Translations under genes and position numbers: made by a program
Assembly: GCF_000472425.1 (NCBI RefSeq)
Contig: NZ_AXAI01000035.1
Location: 1-49,307 of the forward strand
Direction: 5' to 3'
Length of the DNA: 49,307 bases
Origin: Bradyrhizobium sp. Tv2a-2
Lineage (GTDB): Bacteria; Pseudomonadota; Alphaproteobacteria; Rhizobiales; Xanthobacteraceae
Shown: positions 41,098-49,307 of the stretch, piece by piece
How the letters are laid out: the number at the start of each line of letters is the position of its first letter
Position numbering within the stretch: the first letter of the stretch is position 1
Notes under the pieces: model-generated
What the model was told of the DNA's origin: nothing
The model's input: the letters and a program-made list of their open reading frames with translations, nothing else
The model's database searches: none

Positions 41098-42573
41098 ATG
41101 AACAAGCAACGCGTGATTCCGCTTATCGTCGCCACGGCCCTGTTCATGGAGAACATGGACTCAACGGTGATTGCGACATCGCTGCCAGCAATTGCCGCCG
41201 ACATCGGCACGAGCCCGCTCACCCTCAAGCTTGCCATCACATCCTACCTCCTGTCGCTCGCGGTGTTCATCCCTGCGAGCGGCTGGACCGCCGACCGTTT
41301 CGGCGCGCGCATCGTGTTTGCGATGGCTGTCGGCGTCTTCATAATGGGCTCGATCGGCTGCGCGATATCATCCTCGGTCACCGACTTCGTAATCGCCCGC
41401 ATCCTGCAGGGTATGGGCGGGGCGATGATGACACCGGTCGGCCGGCTTGTGTTGTTGCGCACGATCGACAAGAGCGCGCTGGTCAATGCGATGACCTGGG
41501 TCACCGTACCGGCGCTGATCGGACCCGTGATCGGGCCGCCGCTAGGCGGCTTCATCACCACCTATTTCTCCTGGCACTGGATCTTCCTGATCAACATCCC
41601 GATCGGGCTGCTCGGCATCTTCATGGCGCTGAAGTTCATCGATCCGATCAAGAGCGAGGATCCCGAGCGCTTCGATCTCTATGGCCTGGTGCTGGCCGGT
41701 ATCGGGCTGGCGGGCATCGCCTTCGGCCTGTCGGTGGCAGGGCTTAATCTGTTGCCCTGGAGTGTCGTGGCGGCGCTGGTCGGGGTCGGTTCGGTCTCGA
41801 TGGCGCTCTATGTGATCCACGCGCGGCGAACGGGATCGCCGGTGCTCGACTTCTCCCTGCTAAGGCTGTCGACGCTGCGCGCGGCGATCGTCGGCGGCTT
41901 CATGTTCCGGCTCGGCATCGGCGCGCTGCCCTTCCTGCTGCCGCTCCTGATGCAGGTGGGTTTCGGGCTGACGCCGTTCCAGTCGGGCCTCGTCACCTTC
42001 GCCTCCGCCGTCGGCGCGATGGGCATGAAGACCCTGGCCGCGCGCATCATCCGCGCCTTCGGCTTCCGCAACTTGATGACCGTCAACGCGGTGGTCTCGT
42101 CGCTGTTTCTGGCTGCCTGCGCGCTGTTCACGGTCTCCACGCCGCTGCTGTTGATCATGATCATCCTGGTGGTCGGCGGCTTTTTCCGTTCGCTGCAATT
42201 CACCGCCATCAATACTGTCGCCTATGCCGAGGTCGAACCACCGCAGATGAGCCGCGCTACCACTCTCGTCAGCGTCAACCAGCAGCTCGCAGTTTCCGCG
42301 GGCGTCGCGGTCGGTGCCTTTTCGGTGGAGACCACGATGTGGCTGCGCCACGCGACCGAGTTCGACGCCACTGTCTTCGCGCCCGCCTTCCTGGTGGTCT
42401 CCCTGATTTCGGCTGCCTCCTCCTACTTCTTCTGGCAGATGCCCGACGACGCCGGCCACGAAATTTCGGGCCGCAAGGCGGTCGCCATCTCCAGCCGCAA
42501 GGGCGCTGCCCTCGCCGCCGCCTCCGTGGCGAGCGAGACGACGAACGATGCAAGGGATCAGCGGCTGGGGTGA
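41098..42573 (+). CDS. MFS transporter, DHA2-type (EmrB-like), 491 aa
   Basis: Fourteen predicted membrane segments. Motifs: FMENMDSTVIATSLPAIAAD (motif D1), SGWTADRFGARIVFAMAVGV (motif A), RILQGMGGAMMTPVGRLVLL (motif B), WVTVPALIGPVIGPPLGGF (motif C), typical of proton-driven drug exporters of the DHA2/EmrB group. Substrate unknown. Inner membrane. ATG at 41098 with little Shine-Dalgarno. No EmrA-type partner next to it; neighbours are unrelated. Confidence 0.93.
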   Translation: MNKQRVIPLIVATALFMENMDSTVIATSLPAIAADIGTSPLTLKLAITSYLLSLAVFIPASGWTADRFGARIVFAMAVGVFIMGSIGCAISSSVTDFVIARILQGMGGAMMTPVGRLVLLRTIDKSALVNAMTWVTVPALIGPVIGPPLGGFITTYFSWHWIFLINIPIGLLGIFMALKFIDPIKSEDPERFDLYGLVLAGIGLAGIAFGLSVAGLNLLPWSVVAALVGVGSVSMALYVIHARRTGSPVLDFSLLRLSTLRAAIVGGFMFRLGIGALPFLLPLLMQVGFGLTPFQSGLVTFASAVGAMGMKTLAARIIRAFGFRNLMTVNAVVSSLFLAACALFTVSTPLLLIMIILVVGGFFRSLQFTAINTVAYAEVEPPQMSRATTLVSVNQQLAVSAGVAVGAFSVETTMWLRHATEFDATVFAPAFLVVSLISAASSYFFWQMPDDAGHEISGRKAVAISSRKGAALAAASVASETTNDARDQRLG

Positions 42574-42742
42574 GCCCCACCGCGTTCCCCGGTCGTCGGG
42601 ACCCATACCGCGGAGTCTTTCCGTGGCACTCGGTCGCGCACCAACGACGGCCTGTGGTTATGGTCGGCCTGCGCCGGGACGACATCGTGGCTGCATTCCG
42701 ATTCAACCTTCGAACACCACACCACACCACGCCGTCCGGCGC

Positions 42743-43036
42743 TCAGCAGGGCGGCATGTCCCAAGCCACGCCGTCGGGAAGCGCGTACCATCGCCGCAGC
42801 GTGACGGCATAACGCGGCTTGTGCCAGACCTCCGACAGCCTCTGGCACACGGGTTCGGTCGTGAGTTTGCAGGCCGAGTACCGTCCCTGGACGTAGATCC
42901 TGCACGTACCCAGCGGACCAGCTGGAATTTGAGAGGTCTCTGCGGCCCGCGCTTTTGTGGCCGCGCTCAGATCGGCGGCCGTGCAGGGTGTAACAGCAAG
43001 CAATGGGATCAGCAGGAATAGCGATATTCTGTTCAT
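42743..43036 (-). CDS. Small secreted protein, 97 aa
   Basis: ATG at 43036 opens a signal peptide (MNRISLFLLIPLLAVTPCTA). The mature part has four Cys (TCRIYVQG, SACKLTTEP, VCQRLSE, and the final DMPPC) that may form two disulfides. No known domain. The opposite strand carries only shadow frames. It stands alone before the repeat-rich 43-44 kb stretch. Confidence 0.7.
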   Translation of the reverse strand: MNRISLFLLIPLLAVTPCTAADLSAATKARAAETSQIPAGPLGTCRIYVQGRYSACKLTTEPVCQRLSEVWHKPRYAVTLRRWYALPDGVAWDMPPC

Positions 43037-43096
43037 GGCGATCTCTTTGGTTTGGCCCATAAGATCAGTGAAACCCATCGTATGCTGGCGGCCGCG

Positions 43097-43127
43097 ACGG
43101 GTTTCGCTGCGCTCTACCCATCGTACG
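43097..43127. repeat. Degenerate Bradyrhizobium-type interspersed repeat
   Basis: ACGGGTTTCGCTGCGCTC...TACCCATCGTACG is close to the widespread GGGTTTCGCTxCGCTCTACCCATCCTACG element of the genus, as I recall it. GAAACCC at 43071 pairs with GGGTTTC at 43099 (7-bp dyad). Confidence 0.55.
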
Positions 43128-43225
43128 ATCGAGCCATTCGGCTGTCATCGCCGGCGGAGCGAAGACACGATTGCACGTCCTCGCAACGGCATTCGCCCGA
43201 GTTTTGCCAACCGATCACCCTCGAA

Positions 43226-43580
43226 AAGCCGAGGGCACAGGGAAGACCGGGTGACCGCTGCACCCGGGGCCCTCGCGCCAGAAAGAATTGCGCAAAGGGC
43301 GCGTGACCACAGGTACAGGCGGAACCACTCCGGCCTTCCCTGCGCAGTGGTTTACGGCTTATACGGGCTCTCCCCGGTGAACCAGCGTTTGCCACCGTCA
43401 TCCGCGTGATGCGCAAGCATCACCCGCGAACTTGACGCCTGCATGGGCGCGCCAGGACCACACGATTTCGCCGTCCGCGAAAAACGCCGCTCGTCAGTCA
43501 GCGCATCCGCGTCCACCGCATCCCCGCCTCACGTGTCGTGACGACCGCGATACGTCCCTCGTGTCGAGACGGGATAGGCA
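43226..43580. repeat. Long genus-typical intergenic repeat, diverged copy
   Basis: This segment (CACAGGGAAGACCGGGTG at the start, GTTTACGGCTTATACGGGCT in the middle, GAACTTGACGCCTGCATGGG later) matches in order a roughly 400-bp element I recall in many Bradyrhizobium contigs, with internal differences. It has no coding potential. The match is from memory, not from a search. Confidence 0.55.
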
Positions 43581-43618
43581 CCATACGCCAAATTTTAATT
43601 TCGATAAACAGAATTATT

Positions 43619-43668
43619 TTTGCCCGACGTCCTTGACGGGAGCTCCGCACCGGCGCTCGACGGGCAAA
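43619..43668. repeat. Inverted repeat TTTGCCCG / CGGGCAAA
   Basis: Perfect 8-bp arms 34 bp apart (43619-43626 and 43661-43668). The right arm with following TCAGTC resembles another remembered genus repeat (CGGGCAAATCAG). Confidence 0.5.
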
Positions 43669-43672
43669 TCAG

Positions 43673-43689
43673 TCTCGGAGTCTCCGAGA
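43673..43689. promoter_or_regulatory. Short dyad TCTCGGA-GTC-TCCGAGA
   Basis: 7-bp perfect arms around 3 bp. It may be an operator or part of the repeat mosaic; 471 bp upstream of the hydrolase. Confidence 0.25.
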
Positions 43690-44160
43690 AATATTGCTCG
43701 TCGGCGCGAGCCTTATTGCAGCGATCGGACAGCGGATACTCATAAAGGTCAGATGGGCATCGATTTCAAATAGCTGGAGAGGAGAACTTGCTTTTAACAT
43801 AGGTAAGCTCCGGCCCTGGGGAACCGGCGTATCGGTGCGTCCATGCATCACCTTGCGAACGCCGATCTGAACTGCGACTGTTCACCGCATCGATAGCGCT
43901 ACGTTCCGGGGGGCTCGCCGCAACAGAAGCGGAGGTCATGATGATGCTCGACGAAAGCTCCCCAAGCCATCTCGTTTCCGATACATGATCAGAGATACAA
44001 GGGGAGCGCCCACCTTCACCTTCCCCTGCAATTGCCGGATTTGCGGATTGAACATCGCCGCTTGACCCCCGGCACGTTTGGCCTGGGACGTTTACGTGTA
44101 ACTCCATCTCTTTCGCCATGGCCGGCTGCACGCCGTCTCGTCAACATTCGGAGGTTTAAG

Positions 44161-44856
44161 ATGTCCGACAAGCCCACCATCGTCTTTGCACACGGCCTTT
44201 GGGCTGATGGATCATGTTACAGCAAGGTGATCCCGCTGCTCTTGGCGCATGGCTTTCAAGTGATCTCGACACAAAACCATCTCAACACCGTTGCTGACGA
44301 CGCGGCGGCAGTACGAACCTCGTTCGCTCGCGCCAGCGGTCCTGTCGTTCTCGTCGGTCATTCGTACGGTGGCACTGTCATCACGGCAGCTGGGACTGAC
44401 AACCGTGTGGCAGCGCTCGTTTATATATGCGCGTTTGCACCGGAGGACGGCGACACAACGCTTGTCGACCAAAACAAGTACCCGGCCACGCCTATTTTCC
44501 AGCACATCGAAGTGACAGACGGGCGCATATGGCTTCGTCCATCCGGCGTTCCCGAATTTGCAGGCGACCTGCCGGAACCCGAGCAGCAACTTGTTTGGGC
44601 TACGCAAATGGCGCCACTAGCTGATCTTTTTGGTCAACCCGTTCCAGGTGCCGCCTGGAAGCTCAAGCCGACATCTTACATTGTCGGTTCTGAGGATCGG
44701 ACCATACAGCCCGAGCTGCAGCGCTTCTTGGCCAAGCGCATGAACGCCAAGGTTACGGAACTTGCAACAAGTCACGTGCCGATGCTTTCCCAGCCTCGGC
44801 GCGTGTACGAAGTCATTCGGGATGCAGCCGGCAACATCCAGCAACGGGGCGCATAG
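44161..44856 (+). CDS. Alpha/beta hydrolase
   Basis: 231 aa from the ATG at 44161 (GGAGG six bases upstream). FAHGLWADGSCYSKVIPLLL is the oxyanion region; nucleophile Ser68 in VVLVGHSYGGT; Asp in VGSEDRTIQP; His in ELATSHVPMLSQP. All three catalytic residues are in place. The family resembles short esterases of the EstC / plant methyl-esterase group. No signal peptide, so cytosolic. Less GC-biased codons than the housekeeping block. Substrate unknown. Confidence 0.92.
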   Translation: MSDKPTIVFAHGLWADGSCYSKVIPLLLAHGFQVISTQNHLNTVADDAAAVRTSFARASGPVVLVGHSYGGTVITAAGTDNRVAALVYICAFAPEDGDTTLVDQNKYPATPIFQHIEVTDGRIWLRPSGVPEFAGDLPEPEQQLVWATQMAPLADLFGQPVPGAAWKLKPTSYIVGSEDRTIQPELQRFLAKRMNAKVTELATSHVPMLSQPRRVYEVIRDAAGNIQQRGA

Positions 44857-45170
44857 TAACGGCGAGCCCTTGCTCTTGGCATCCATGCTTCGCGACCTCT
44901 CCGTTGAGGAAGTCGTTGAGTTCGCCCTTGCTTGTGAATGTCAGCTTCTGGCCCCTTCGCGTCATTTCGTGGCAACGCAATCTTCCGGGGTCAAGCAGAC
45001 ATCGGCGGTTGCACGCGTTTGAGGGACAGCGACGCAAATGGACCCGCAGCCGACATCTATTGATCTAAATCAATGGAACTGCGTAGCGCTGGATTTCTCT
45101 TCGACCTGATGCCTCACTCTGCCGGCAGGCAGCGAAGGGGGAACAAAGCACGACGGTCAAGGAGGGTCTC
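44857..45170. other. 314-bp upstream region of arylsulfatase 2
   Basis: No firm gene. A minus-strand frame (44813-45037, MTRRGQKLTFTSKGELNDFL inside) is partly protein-like but overlaps the hydrolase end. The FNR/FixK box at 45060-45073 is the main element. Confidence 0.45.
45060..45073. promoter_or_regulatory. Perfect FNR/FixK-type box
   Basis: TTGATCTAAATCAA, two perfect half sites, 97 bp before the arylsulfatase 2 ATG. It differs from the box at 15437 in one central spacer base only. Confidence 0.7.
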
Positions 45171-47714
45171 ATGAATGGAGTTCCATCTTTCCCGACTCTT
45201 CCATCAAAAAAATCATCTTCGCTCTCAAAACAGTTTCTCTCACTTCTTGCAGCGTTCTGCTTCGGGACGACGCTCGCGGCGGGACTCTATCCTGCACTTG
45301 CGCAGCAGTCGTCGTCTTCCGACCAAATCACACTTCCATCAGGAAGCTCGGCAGTGCTTCCTGTCCCGCAGCCACAATTCAGGGGGGCTATTGGTCGCAA
45401 GGCAAGCGAATCGACGCCAGATTTCCCGAAGGACGTCACTGCGCCGAAGGGTGCCCCCAATGTCTTGCTCATCATGACCGACGACACTGGTTTTGGCGCC
45501 GCTAGTACTTTCGGCGGACCGATTCCAACGCCGACGCTCGATAGCCTGGCGAAGAGCGGCTTGAAGTACAACGAGTTCCACACCACTGCACTGTGCTCTC
45601 CAACCCGTGCTGCACTTCTCACCGGACGCAACCATCAGAGCGTCGGCATGGGCAACATCACGGAGTTCGCTACGGGATATCCAGGTTATACATCGATCAT
45701 ACCCAAGAGCGCCGGCACTGTCGGCAACATTCTCGTAGACAACGGCTACAACACAGCGTGGTTCGGCAAACACCACCTCGTTCCAGAGTGGATGCAAGGT
45801 CCGGGAGGGCCGTTTGATCAGTGGGCCGGTGGCCTGGGCTTTGAATATTTCTATGGCTTTCTCGGCGGTGATACGGACCAGTTTCATCCCGCGCTATTTG
45901 AGAATACGACACCAGTGTTGCCGCCATTTGGCGACCCGAACTACATCTTAATTCGTGATTTGGCCGATCGGACAATCAACTGGATACGCACGCAGCACGC
46001 GGCCGCTCCAAACAAGCCCTTCTTCCTGTATTTCGCTCCGGGAAACAGTCACGCTCCGCATCAGGCTTCCAAAGACTGGATCGCCAAGTTCAAGGGGCAG
46101 TTCGACAAAGGTTGGGACAAGGTGCGCGAGGAGACCTTGACACGCCAGATCAGCCTCGGAGTCGTACCGGTCGGCACGGTACTTACCCCGCGACCAAAGG
46201 AGATCCCAGCTTGGGACTCGCTGGGCGACGATCAAAAGAAGGTCTATGCGCGTATGATGGAGGTTTATGCCGCCACCGTGGCTCAGTCCGACCATGAGAT
46301 CGGTCGCGTCATCGATGCTCTTGAGCAAGCCGGACAACTCGGCAACACGCTCATCATCTATCTTGAGGGAGACAACGGCGCCAGCGCTGAAGGCACGATG
46401 CAAGGGACAACCAACGAAGTCTCTGGGCAGTTCGCGCCTGAGTCTATTGAGTTTCTCGTTTCGATGATGGACCAGCTGGGGAGCGATCGAACCTACAATC
46501 ACTATCCCATCGGTTGGGCCCACGCGATGGACGCGCCGTTCCAATGGACCAAGCAGGTAGCCTCGCATTTTGGCGGGACGCGGAATGGATTGGTCATTAG
46601 TTGGCGAAATCGCATTAAGGCGGGTGGAGAACTCCGTTCCCAATTCCACCACGTCATCGACGTCGTACCGACCGTACTGGAAGCAGCCGGCATACAAGCG
46701 CCGCTGCTACTGAACGGAACACCACAGAAGCCGTTAGAGGGGGTTAGCATGGTCTATACCTTCGACGATGCGAAGGCTCCGACGCGGCACGCGACCCAGT
46801 ATTTCGAGATGACAGCCAATCGCGCGATCTATCACGATGGCTGGATCGCCAGCACCACTCCTGCGCGTCTGCCTTGGGAGACCATAGGCGCGGCGCCTGA
46901 CCCTGATGCCTACCAGTGGGAGCTGTACAATCTCGCCAACGATTTCAGCCAAGCCAACAACATCGCGAAGGATAACCCCGAAAAGCTCCACGATATGCAA
47001 TCCCGCTTTTTGATCGAAGCGGTCAAATACAATGTACTACCGCTCGACTCCAGTTTTGCTGACCGTATGGATCCAACAATTCGTCCAAATCTCCTGCGCG
47101 GCCAGACGGATTTCACATACTACCCCGGCATGATCCGTATCCCCGAGGCCAACTCTCCCGATGTACATAACAAGTCGTTCCGTATTGCTGCCGATGCGGA
47201 GATCCCACAAGGCGGAGCGAACGGCGTGCTGGCGACCCAGGGGGGGCGATTCGGCGGATGGAGTCTGCTCATCTTCGACGGAAAGCCGATGTTTGCTTAC
47301 GCCTATACAAATCAGGATGGCACGAAGTATCCAAACCAGCGGGCGGATAAGACTCGCATTGCCGGTACTGAGAAGCTCGCGCCGGGCAATCACACCATTG
47401 TTTTGGATTTCAAATACGATGGCGGCGGGTTAGGCAAAGGCGGCCTTGCCACTCTTACGGTCGACGGCAAGAAGGTCGCCGAGAGTCGGATCGAGCACAC
47501 GTCTCCAGTTGGCAAGTTCTCACTCGATGAAAGCTTCGATGTCGGCCAGGATACCGGAACGCCGGTGATCGATGAGTACGATGCGCAGATGCCATTCAAA
47601 TTCACCGGCAAGCTTGAGAAAGTTGAGATCAAGCTTGGACCCGATACCCTCACGCCTCAACAGCGCGGTGAACTTGAACAGCTAAAGAGGGATTTCGCGC
47701 TGGCCGTTCAATGA
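45171..47714 (+). CDS. Large secreted arylsulfatase 2
   Basis: 847 aa. ATG at 45171 with AAGGAGG six bases upstream. Signal peptide about residues 20-45 (LSLLAAFCFGTTLAAGLYPA). Type I sulfatase core: APNVLLIMTDDTGFGAAS (Asp104, Asp105), Cys142 in the canonical CSPTRAALLTGRN for formylglycine, GKHHLVPEW, and YLEGDNGASAEG. The C-terminal 200 residues form a beta-rich extra domain (FGGWSLLIFDGKPMFAYAYT, GLATLTVDGKKVAESRI), as in the 750-850 aa bacterial arylsulfatases. Unrelated in architecture to arylsulfatase 1. No maturation enzyme in the window. Perfect FNR/FixK box upstream. Confidence 0.93.
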   Translation: MNGVPSFPTLPSKKSSSLSKQFLSLLAAFCFGTTLAAGLYPALAQQSSSSDQITLPSGSSAVLPVPQPQFRGAIGRKASESTPDFPKDVTAPKGAPNVLLIMTDDTGFGAASTFGGPIPTPTLDSLAKSGLKYNEFHTTALCSPTRAALLTGRNHQSVGMGNITEFATGYPGYTSIIPKSAGTVGNILVDNGYNTAWFGKHHLVPEWMQGPGGPFDQWAGGLGFEYFYGFLGGDTDQFHPALFENTTPVLPPFGDPNYILIRDLADRTINWIRTQHAAAPNKPFFLYFAPGNSHAPHQASKDWIAKFKGQFDKGWDKVREETLTRQISLGVVPVGTVLTPRPKEIPAWDSLGDDQKKVYARMMEVYAATVAQSDHEIGRVIDALEQAGQLGNTLIIYLEGDNGASAEGTMQGTTNEVSGQFAPESIEFLVSMMDQLGSDRTYNHYPIGWAHAMDAPFQWTKQVASHFGGTRNGLVISWRNRIKAGGELRSQFHHVIDVVPTVLEAAGIQAPLLLNGTPQKPLEGVSMVYTFDDAKAPTRHATQYFEMTANRAIYHDGWIASTTPARLPWETIGAAPDPDAYQWELYNLANDFSQANNIAKDNPEKLHDMQSRFLIEAVKYNVLPLDSSFADRMDPTIRPNLLRGQTDFTYYPGMIRIPEANSPDVHNKSFRIAADAEIPQGGANGVLATQGGRFGGWSLLIFDGKPMFAYAYTNQDGTKYPNQRADKTRIAGTEKLAPGNHTIVLDFKYDGGGLGKGGLATLTVDGKKVAESRIEHTSPVGKFSLDESFDVGQDTGTPVIDEYDAQMPFKFTGKLEKVEIKLGPDTLTPQQRGELEQLKRDFALAVQ

Positions 47715-48037
47715 GATTGAGCCGGTTGCTACTACCTGATAGGGCTCCCCCGAATGCTGACTTTGAAGTCAGAGCTGACACCTTGATCTACTCGGCCCGA
47801 CGGAGCGTTGTTGTCGGGCCGCATGTCTGCAAATGCCCCTTCGCGACCAATCCAGCCAAATTCACTGAGGTCTCCTTTCGGGGGTAGAGCCGACGTGATT
47901 TGCTCGTTGCGGGTGTTTCGGCACGTGATCCGTTTCGGACTTCAGAACGGGCAGCGATTTGGGGCAACTTAAAGCAATTTCGTAATTCGCAATGTGTTAG
48001 GTTGCGCGCAGTGGTTCTCGCGTCCCTGGGAGGCACG
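47715..48037. other. 323-bp intergenic region
   Basis: Contains the hairpin at 47792-47820. No confident gene; the open frame running into the substrate-binding protein from 47900 lacks a start signal. Confidence 0.5.
47792..47820 (+). terminator. Hairpin CGGCCCGAC / GTCGGGCCG
   Basis: Perfect 9-bp stem with 11-nt loop, 77 bp after the sulfatase stop; no T tract. A TTGATCTA half site just before it is unpaired. Confidence 0.5.
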
Positions 48038-49027
48038 ATGCGACGACGCCAATTCGTCACAGGTGTTGCTATGGCGACGCTCTGGCCAGTTGCGGCGCGC
48101 GCGCAGCGGAACGAGCGGGTACGGCACATCGCTATATTCTATGGTGTCGGCGAAGGCGATTTGGCGGTACAGGCCAATCTTTCGGCGTTTCTCCAAGAAC
48201 TTCAGCGATTGGGCTGGAGCGATGGCCGCAATGCGCGGTTCGACATTCGATGGGGTGAAAGCGACCCCGGTCGCATTCGGAAATACGCGGCGGAATTGGC
48301 CGCGCTTGCGCCGGATGTCATCCTGGCGATCGGCCCTGATAGCGTGGCTGCCTTGCTGGATGCAACCCGCACCGTTCCGATTGTGTTTGCGATTGTTCCC
48401 GATCCAGTCGGCGCCGGTTTTGTTGATAGTCTCGCAGAACCGGGCGGCAACGCGACCGGCTTCCTCATGCTCGAATATAGCTTGGCCGGCAAATGGCTCG
48501 AACTGCTCAAGGAGGTCGCACCGAAGATCAGGCGAGTGGCAGTCCTACGAGACCCCACGATAACTGCGGGCACTGGCCAGTTTGCCGTCATCCAATCGGT
48601 GGCGCCCTCGCTCGGCGTGGACCTGCGCCCCATCGATGTGCGTGATCCAGCCCACATTGAGCGCGCTGTCGCGGCATTCACTCGCTCTGCAAACGGTGGC
48701 ATGATAGTTACTTCAAGCACCTCCGCGGTGGCCAATCGCGAACTGATAATTGCGCTCGCCGCCCAACTCAAAATGCCTGCGGTCTATTTTGAGCGCGGCC
48801 TCTTTGCCGCCGCCGGAGGATTGATCTCATACGGACCTAGTTTTCGCGATCAGCATCGCCGTGCGGCTGGCTACGTCGATCGCATTCTCAAGGGCGAGCA
48901 GCCTGCCGACCTGCCAGTACAGGCGCCCGACAGATATGAACTGGCGATAAACTTGAGAACTGCGAAGGCACTGGACCTAGCCATTCCAGACACAGTGCTC
49001 TCACGGGCTGACGAGGTGATCGAATAG
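48038..49027 (+). CDS. ABC transporter substrate-binding protein (TrpX/DUF534 type)
   Basis: 329 aa from the ATG at 48038 (GGGAGG upstream). MRRRQFVTGVAMATLWPVAA is a Tat-like signal (twin Arg) ending RAQ. The body is the PF04392 type: FLQELQRLGWSDGRNARFDI, DVILAIGPDSVAALLDATRT, VPDPVGAGFVDSLAEPGGNA and PAVYFERGLFAAAGGLISYG. Such periplasmic proteins bind tryptophan or related small molecules; in Bradyrhizobium many orphan copies exist, usually as here without permease and ATPase genes adjacent. Lies just before the IS110 element. Confidence 0.9.
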   Translation: MRRRQFVTGVAMATLWPVAARAQRNERVRHIAIFYGVGEGDLAVQANLSAFLQELQRLGWSDGRNARFDIRWGESDPGRIRKYAAELAALAPDVILAIGPDSVAALLDATRTVPIVFAIVPDPVGAGFVDSLAEPGGNATGFLMLEYSLAGKWLELLKEVAPKIRRVAVLRDPTITAGTGQFAVIQSVAPSLGVDLRPIDVRDPAHIERAVAAFTRSANGGMIVTSSTSAVANRELIIALAAQLKMPAVYFERGLFAAAGGLISYGPSFRDQHRRAAGYVDRILKGEQPADLPVQAPDRYELAINLRTAKALDLAIPDTVLSRADEVIE

Positions 49028-49127
49028 CAGGATGTCTGTTGTTGATGCTGTGGACGGCTCCTCCACCGGCGCGAGAGCGCCAAGGAGTGGGTGCCGATTG
49101 AGGCTCCACGATTCGGAGGAGCAGCCT
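49028..49127 (+). other. 5' non-coding region of an IS110 element with hairpin
   Basis: GGCGC-GAGA-GCGCC (49068-49081) nested within CTCC / GGAG (49061-49064, 49084-49087) forms a strong hairpin 40 bp before the transposase start. In IS110-family elements a non-coding end encodes the bridge/seek RNA guiding insertion; whether this end does so is not known. The element boundary could not be fixed. Confidence 0.45.
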
Positions 49128-49307
49128 ATGCAGTCAATTTCGACGATCGGTCTGGATATCGCAAAGTCGGTCTTTCAAGTACACGGCGTTGATGCAGCCG
49201 GCCAGGTCGTTTTGCGCCGTCAGTTGCGGCGCCGACACATCTTGGCATTTTTCCAGAAACTGCCGCCGTGCATGGTCGGCATTGAGGCTTGCGCGTCATC
49301 CCACCAT
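49128..49307 (+). CDS. IS110-family transposase, N-terminal part (3' end outside window)
   Basis: ATG at 49128 with GGAGGAG upstream; the frame is open to the window end (60 codons). It reads MQSISTIGLDIAKSVFQVHG, then VLRRQLRRRHILAFFQKLPP and CMVGIEACASSHH. The first acidic catalytic residue (Asp9 in GLDIAK) and Glu in GIEACASSHH belong to the RuvC-like DEDD domain of IS110 recombinases. The GLDIAKxVFQVHG subgroup usually has a C-terminus unlike that of the fragment at 2-292, so these are probably two different elements. Confidence 0.92.
   Translation, partial: MQSISTIGLDIAKSVFQVHGVDAAGQVVLRRQLRRRHILAFFQKLPPCMVGIEACASSHH

Larger units (their letters stand above)
43037..44160. other. 1.1-kb repeat-rich region without a confident gene
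   Basis: Frames on both strands here (for example 42957-43409, 43114-43416, 43766-44131) have Arg/Ser/Pro-rich shadow compositions. The DNA is made of intergenic repeat copies listed separately. The A/T-rich stretch at 43590-43625 and the dyad at 43673-43689 are the only other elements noted. Confidence 0.6.

Noticed and set aside
43766..44131. 121-aa minus-strand frame in the repeat region
   Set aside because: Ser/Arg-rich, no recognisable motif, overlaps repeat mosaic.

Overview
The window looks like an alphaproteobacterial chromosome segment of the Bradyrhizobium / Rhodopseudomonas type. It is GC-rich with strong G/C third-position bias. Many products resemble Bradyrhizobium proteins, and several intergenic stretches match the palindromic, genus-typical repeats I remember from those genomes (near 37.4, 38.9 and 43.2-43.6 kb). 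No rRNA or tRNA gene and no CRISPR array was seen. All calls rest on reading the sequence; no database search was run.

Layout. 0-1.4 kb: 3' end of an IS110-family transposase and two short conserved-looking ORFs. 1.4-7.3 kb: periplasmic gamma-glutamyltransferase divergent from a large secreted NlpC/P60-like protein, then an SDR divergent from its lysR regulator. 7.2-10.2 kb: a gene-poor islet of orphan small ORFs, hairpins, a LuxR HTH-only protein and a lipoprotein. It is bracketed by an exact 24-bp direct repeat taken from the 3' end of lysR; the displaced original lysR tail lies at the right end, facing an ArsC-family gene. 10.3-15 kb: MpaB-type oxygenase, GST, atypical SDR, methyltransferase, DUF1428. 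15.4-17.1 kb: arylsulfatase behind a perfect FNR/FixK box. 17.2-27 kb: YbaK, DUF899 pair, double-HTH regulator with beta-propeller protein, ClC channel, MarR, Lin0512 family, MFS, peptide-deformylase-like protein, luciferase-like oxidoreductase. 27-33 kb: two LysR-controlled modules with an SDR, an F420-type reductase, an MBL-fold hydrolase and an Old Yellow Enzyme fragment. Part of this (29.8-33.0 kb) lies between two imperfect copies of the guaA 3' end, a known integration hotspot. 33-40.5 kb: housekeeping guanine-nucleotide block (guaA, RsmB-like methyltransferase, frameshifted MAPEG gene, metallophosphoesterase, CurA-like reductase, guaB). 40.7-43 kb: small membrane protein, DHA2-type exporter, small secreted protein. 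43-49.3 kb: repeat-rich accessory end with an alpha/beta hydrolase, a second arylsulfatase also behind a perfect FNR/FixK box, an ABC substrate-binding protein and the 5' end of another IS110-family transposase.

The least ordinary signals are two integration-like scars (in lysR and at guaA), two unrelated arylsulfatases sharing the same type of oxygen-response promoter box, a peptide-deformylase homologue lacking two of three metal ligands, and tiny ORFs each capped by nearly the same GGCCGCC hairpin.
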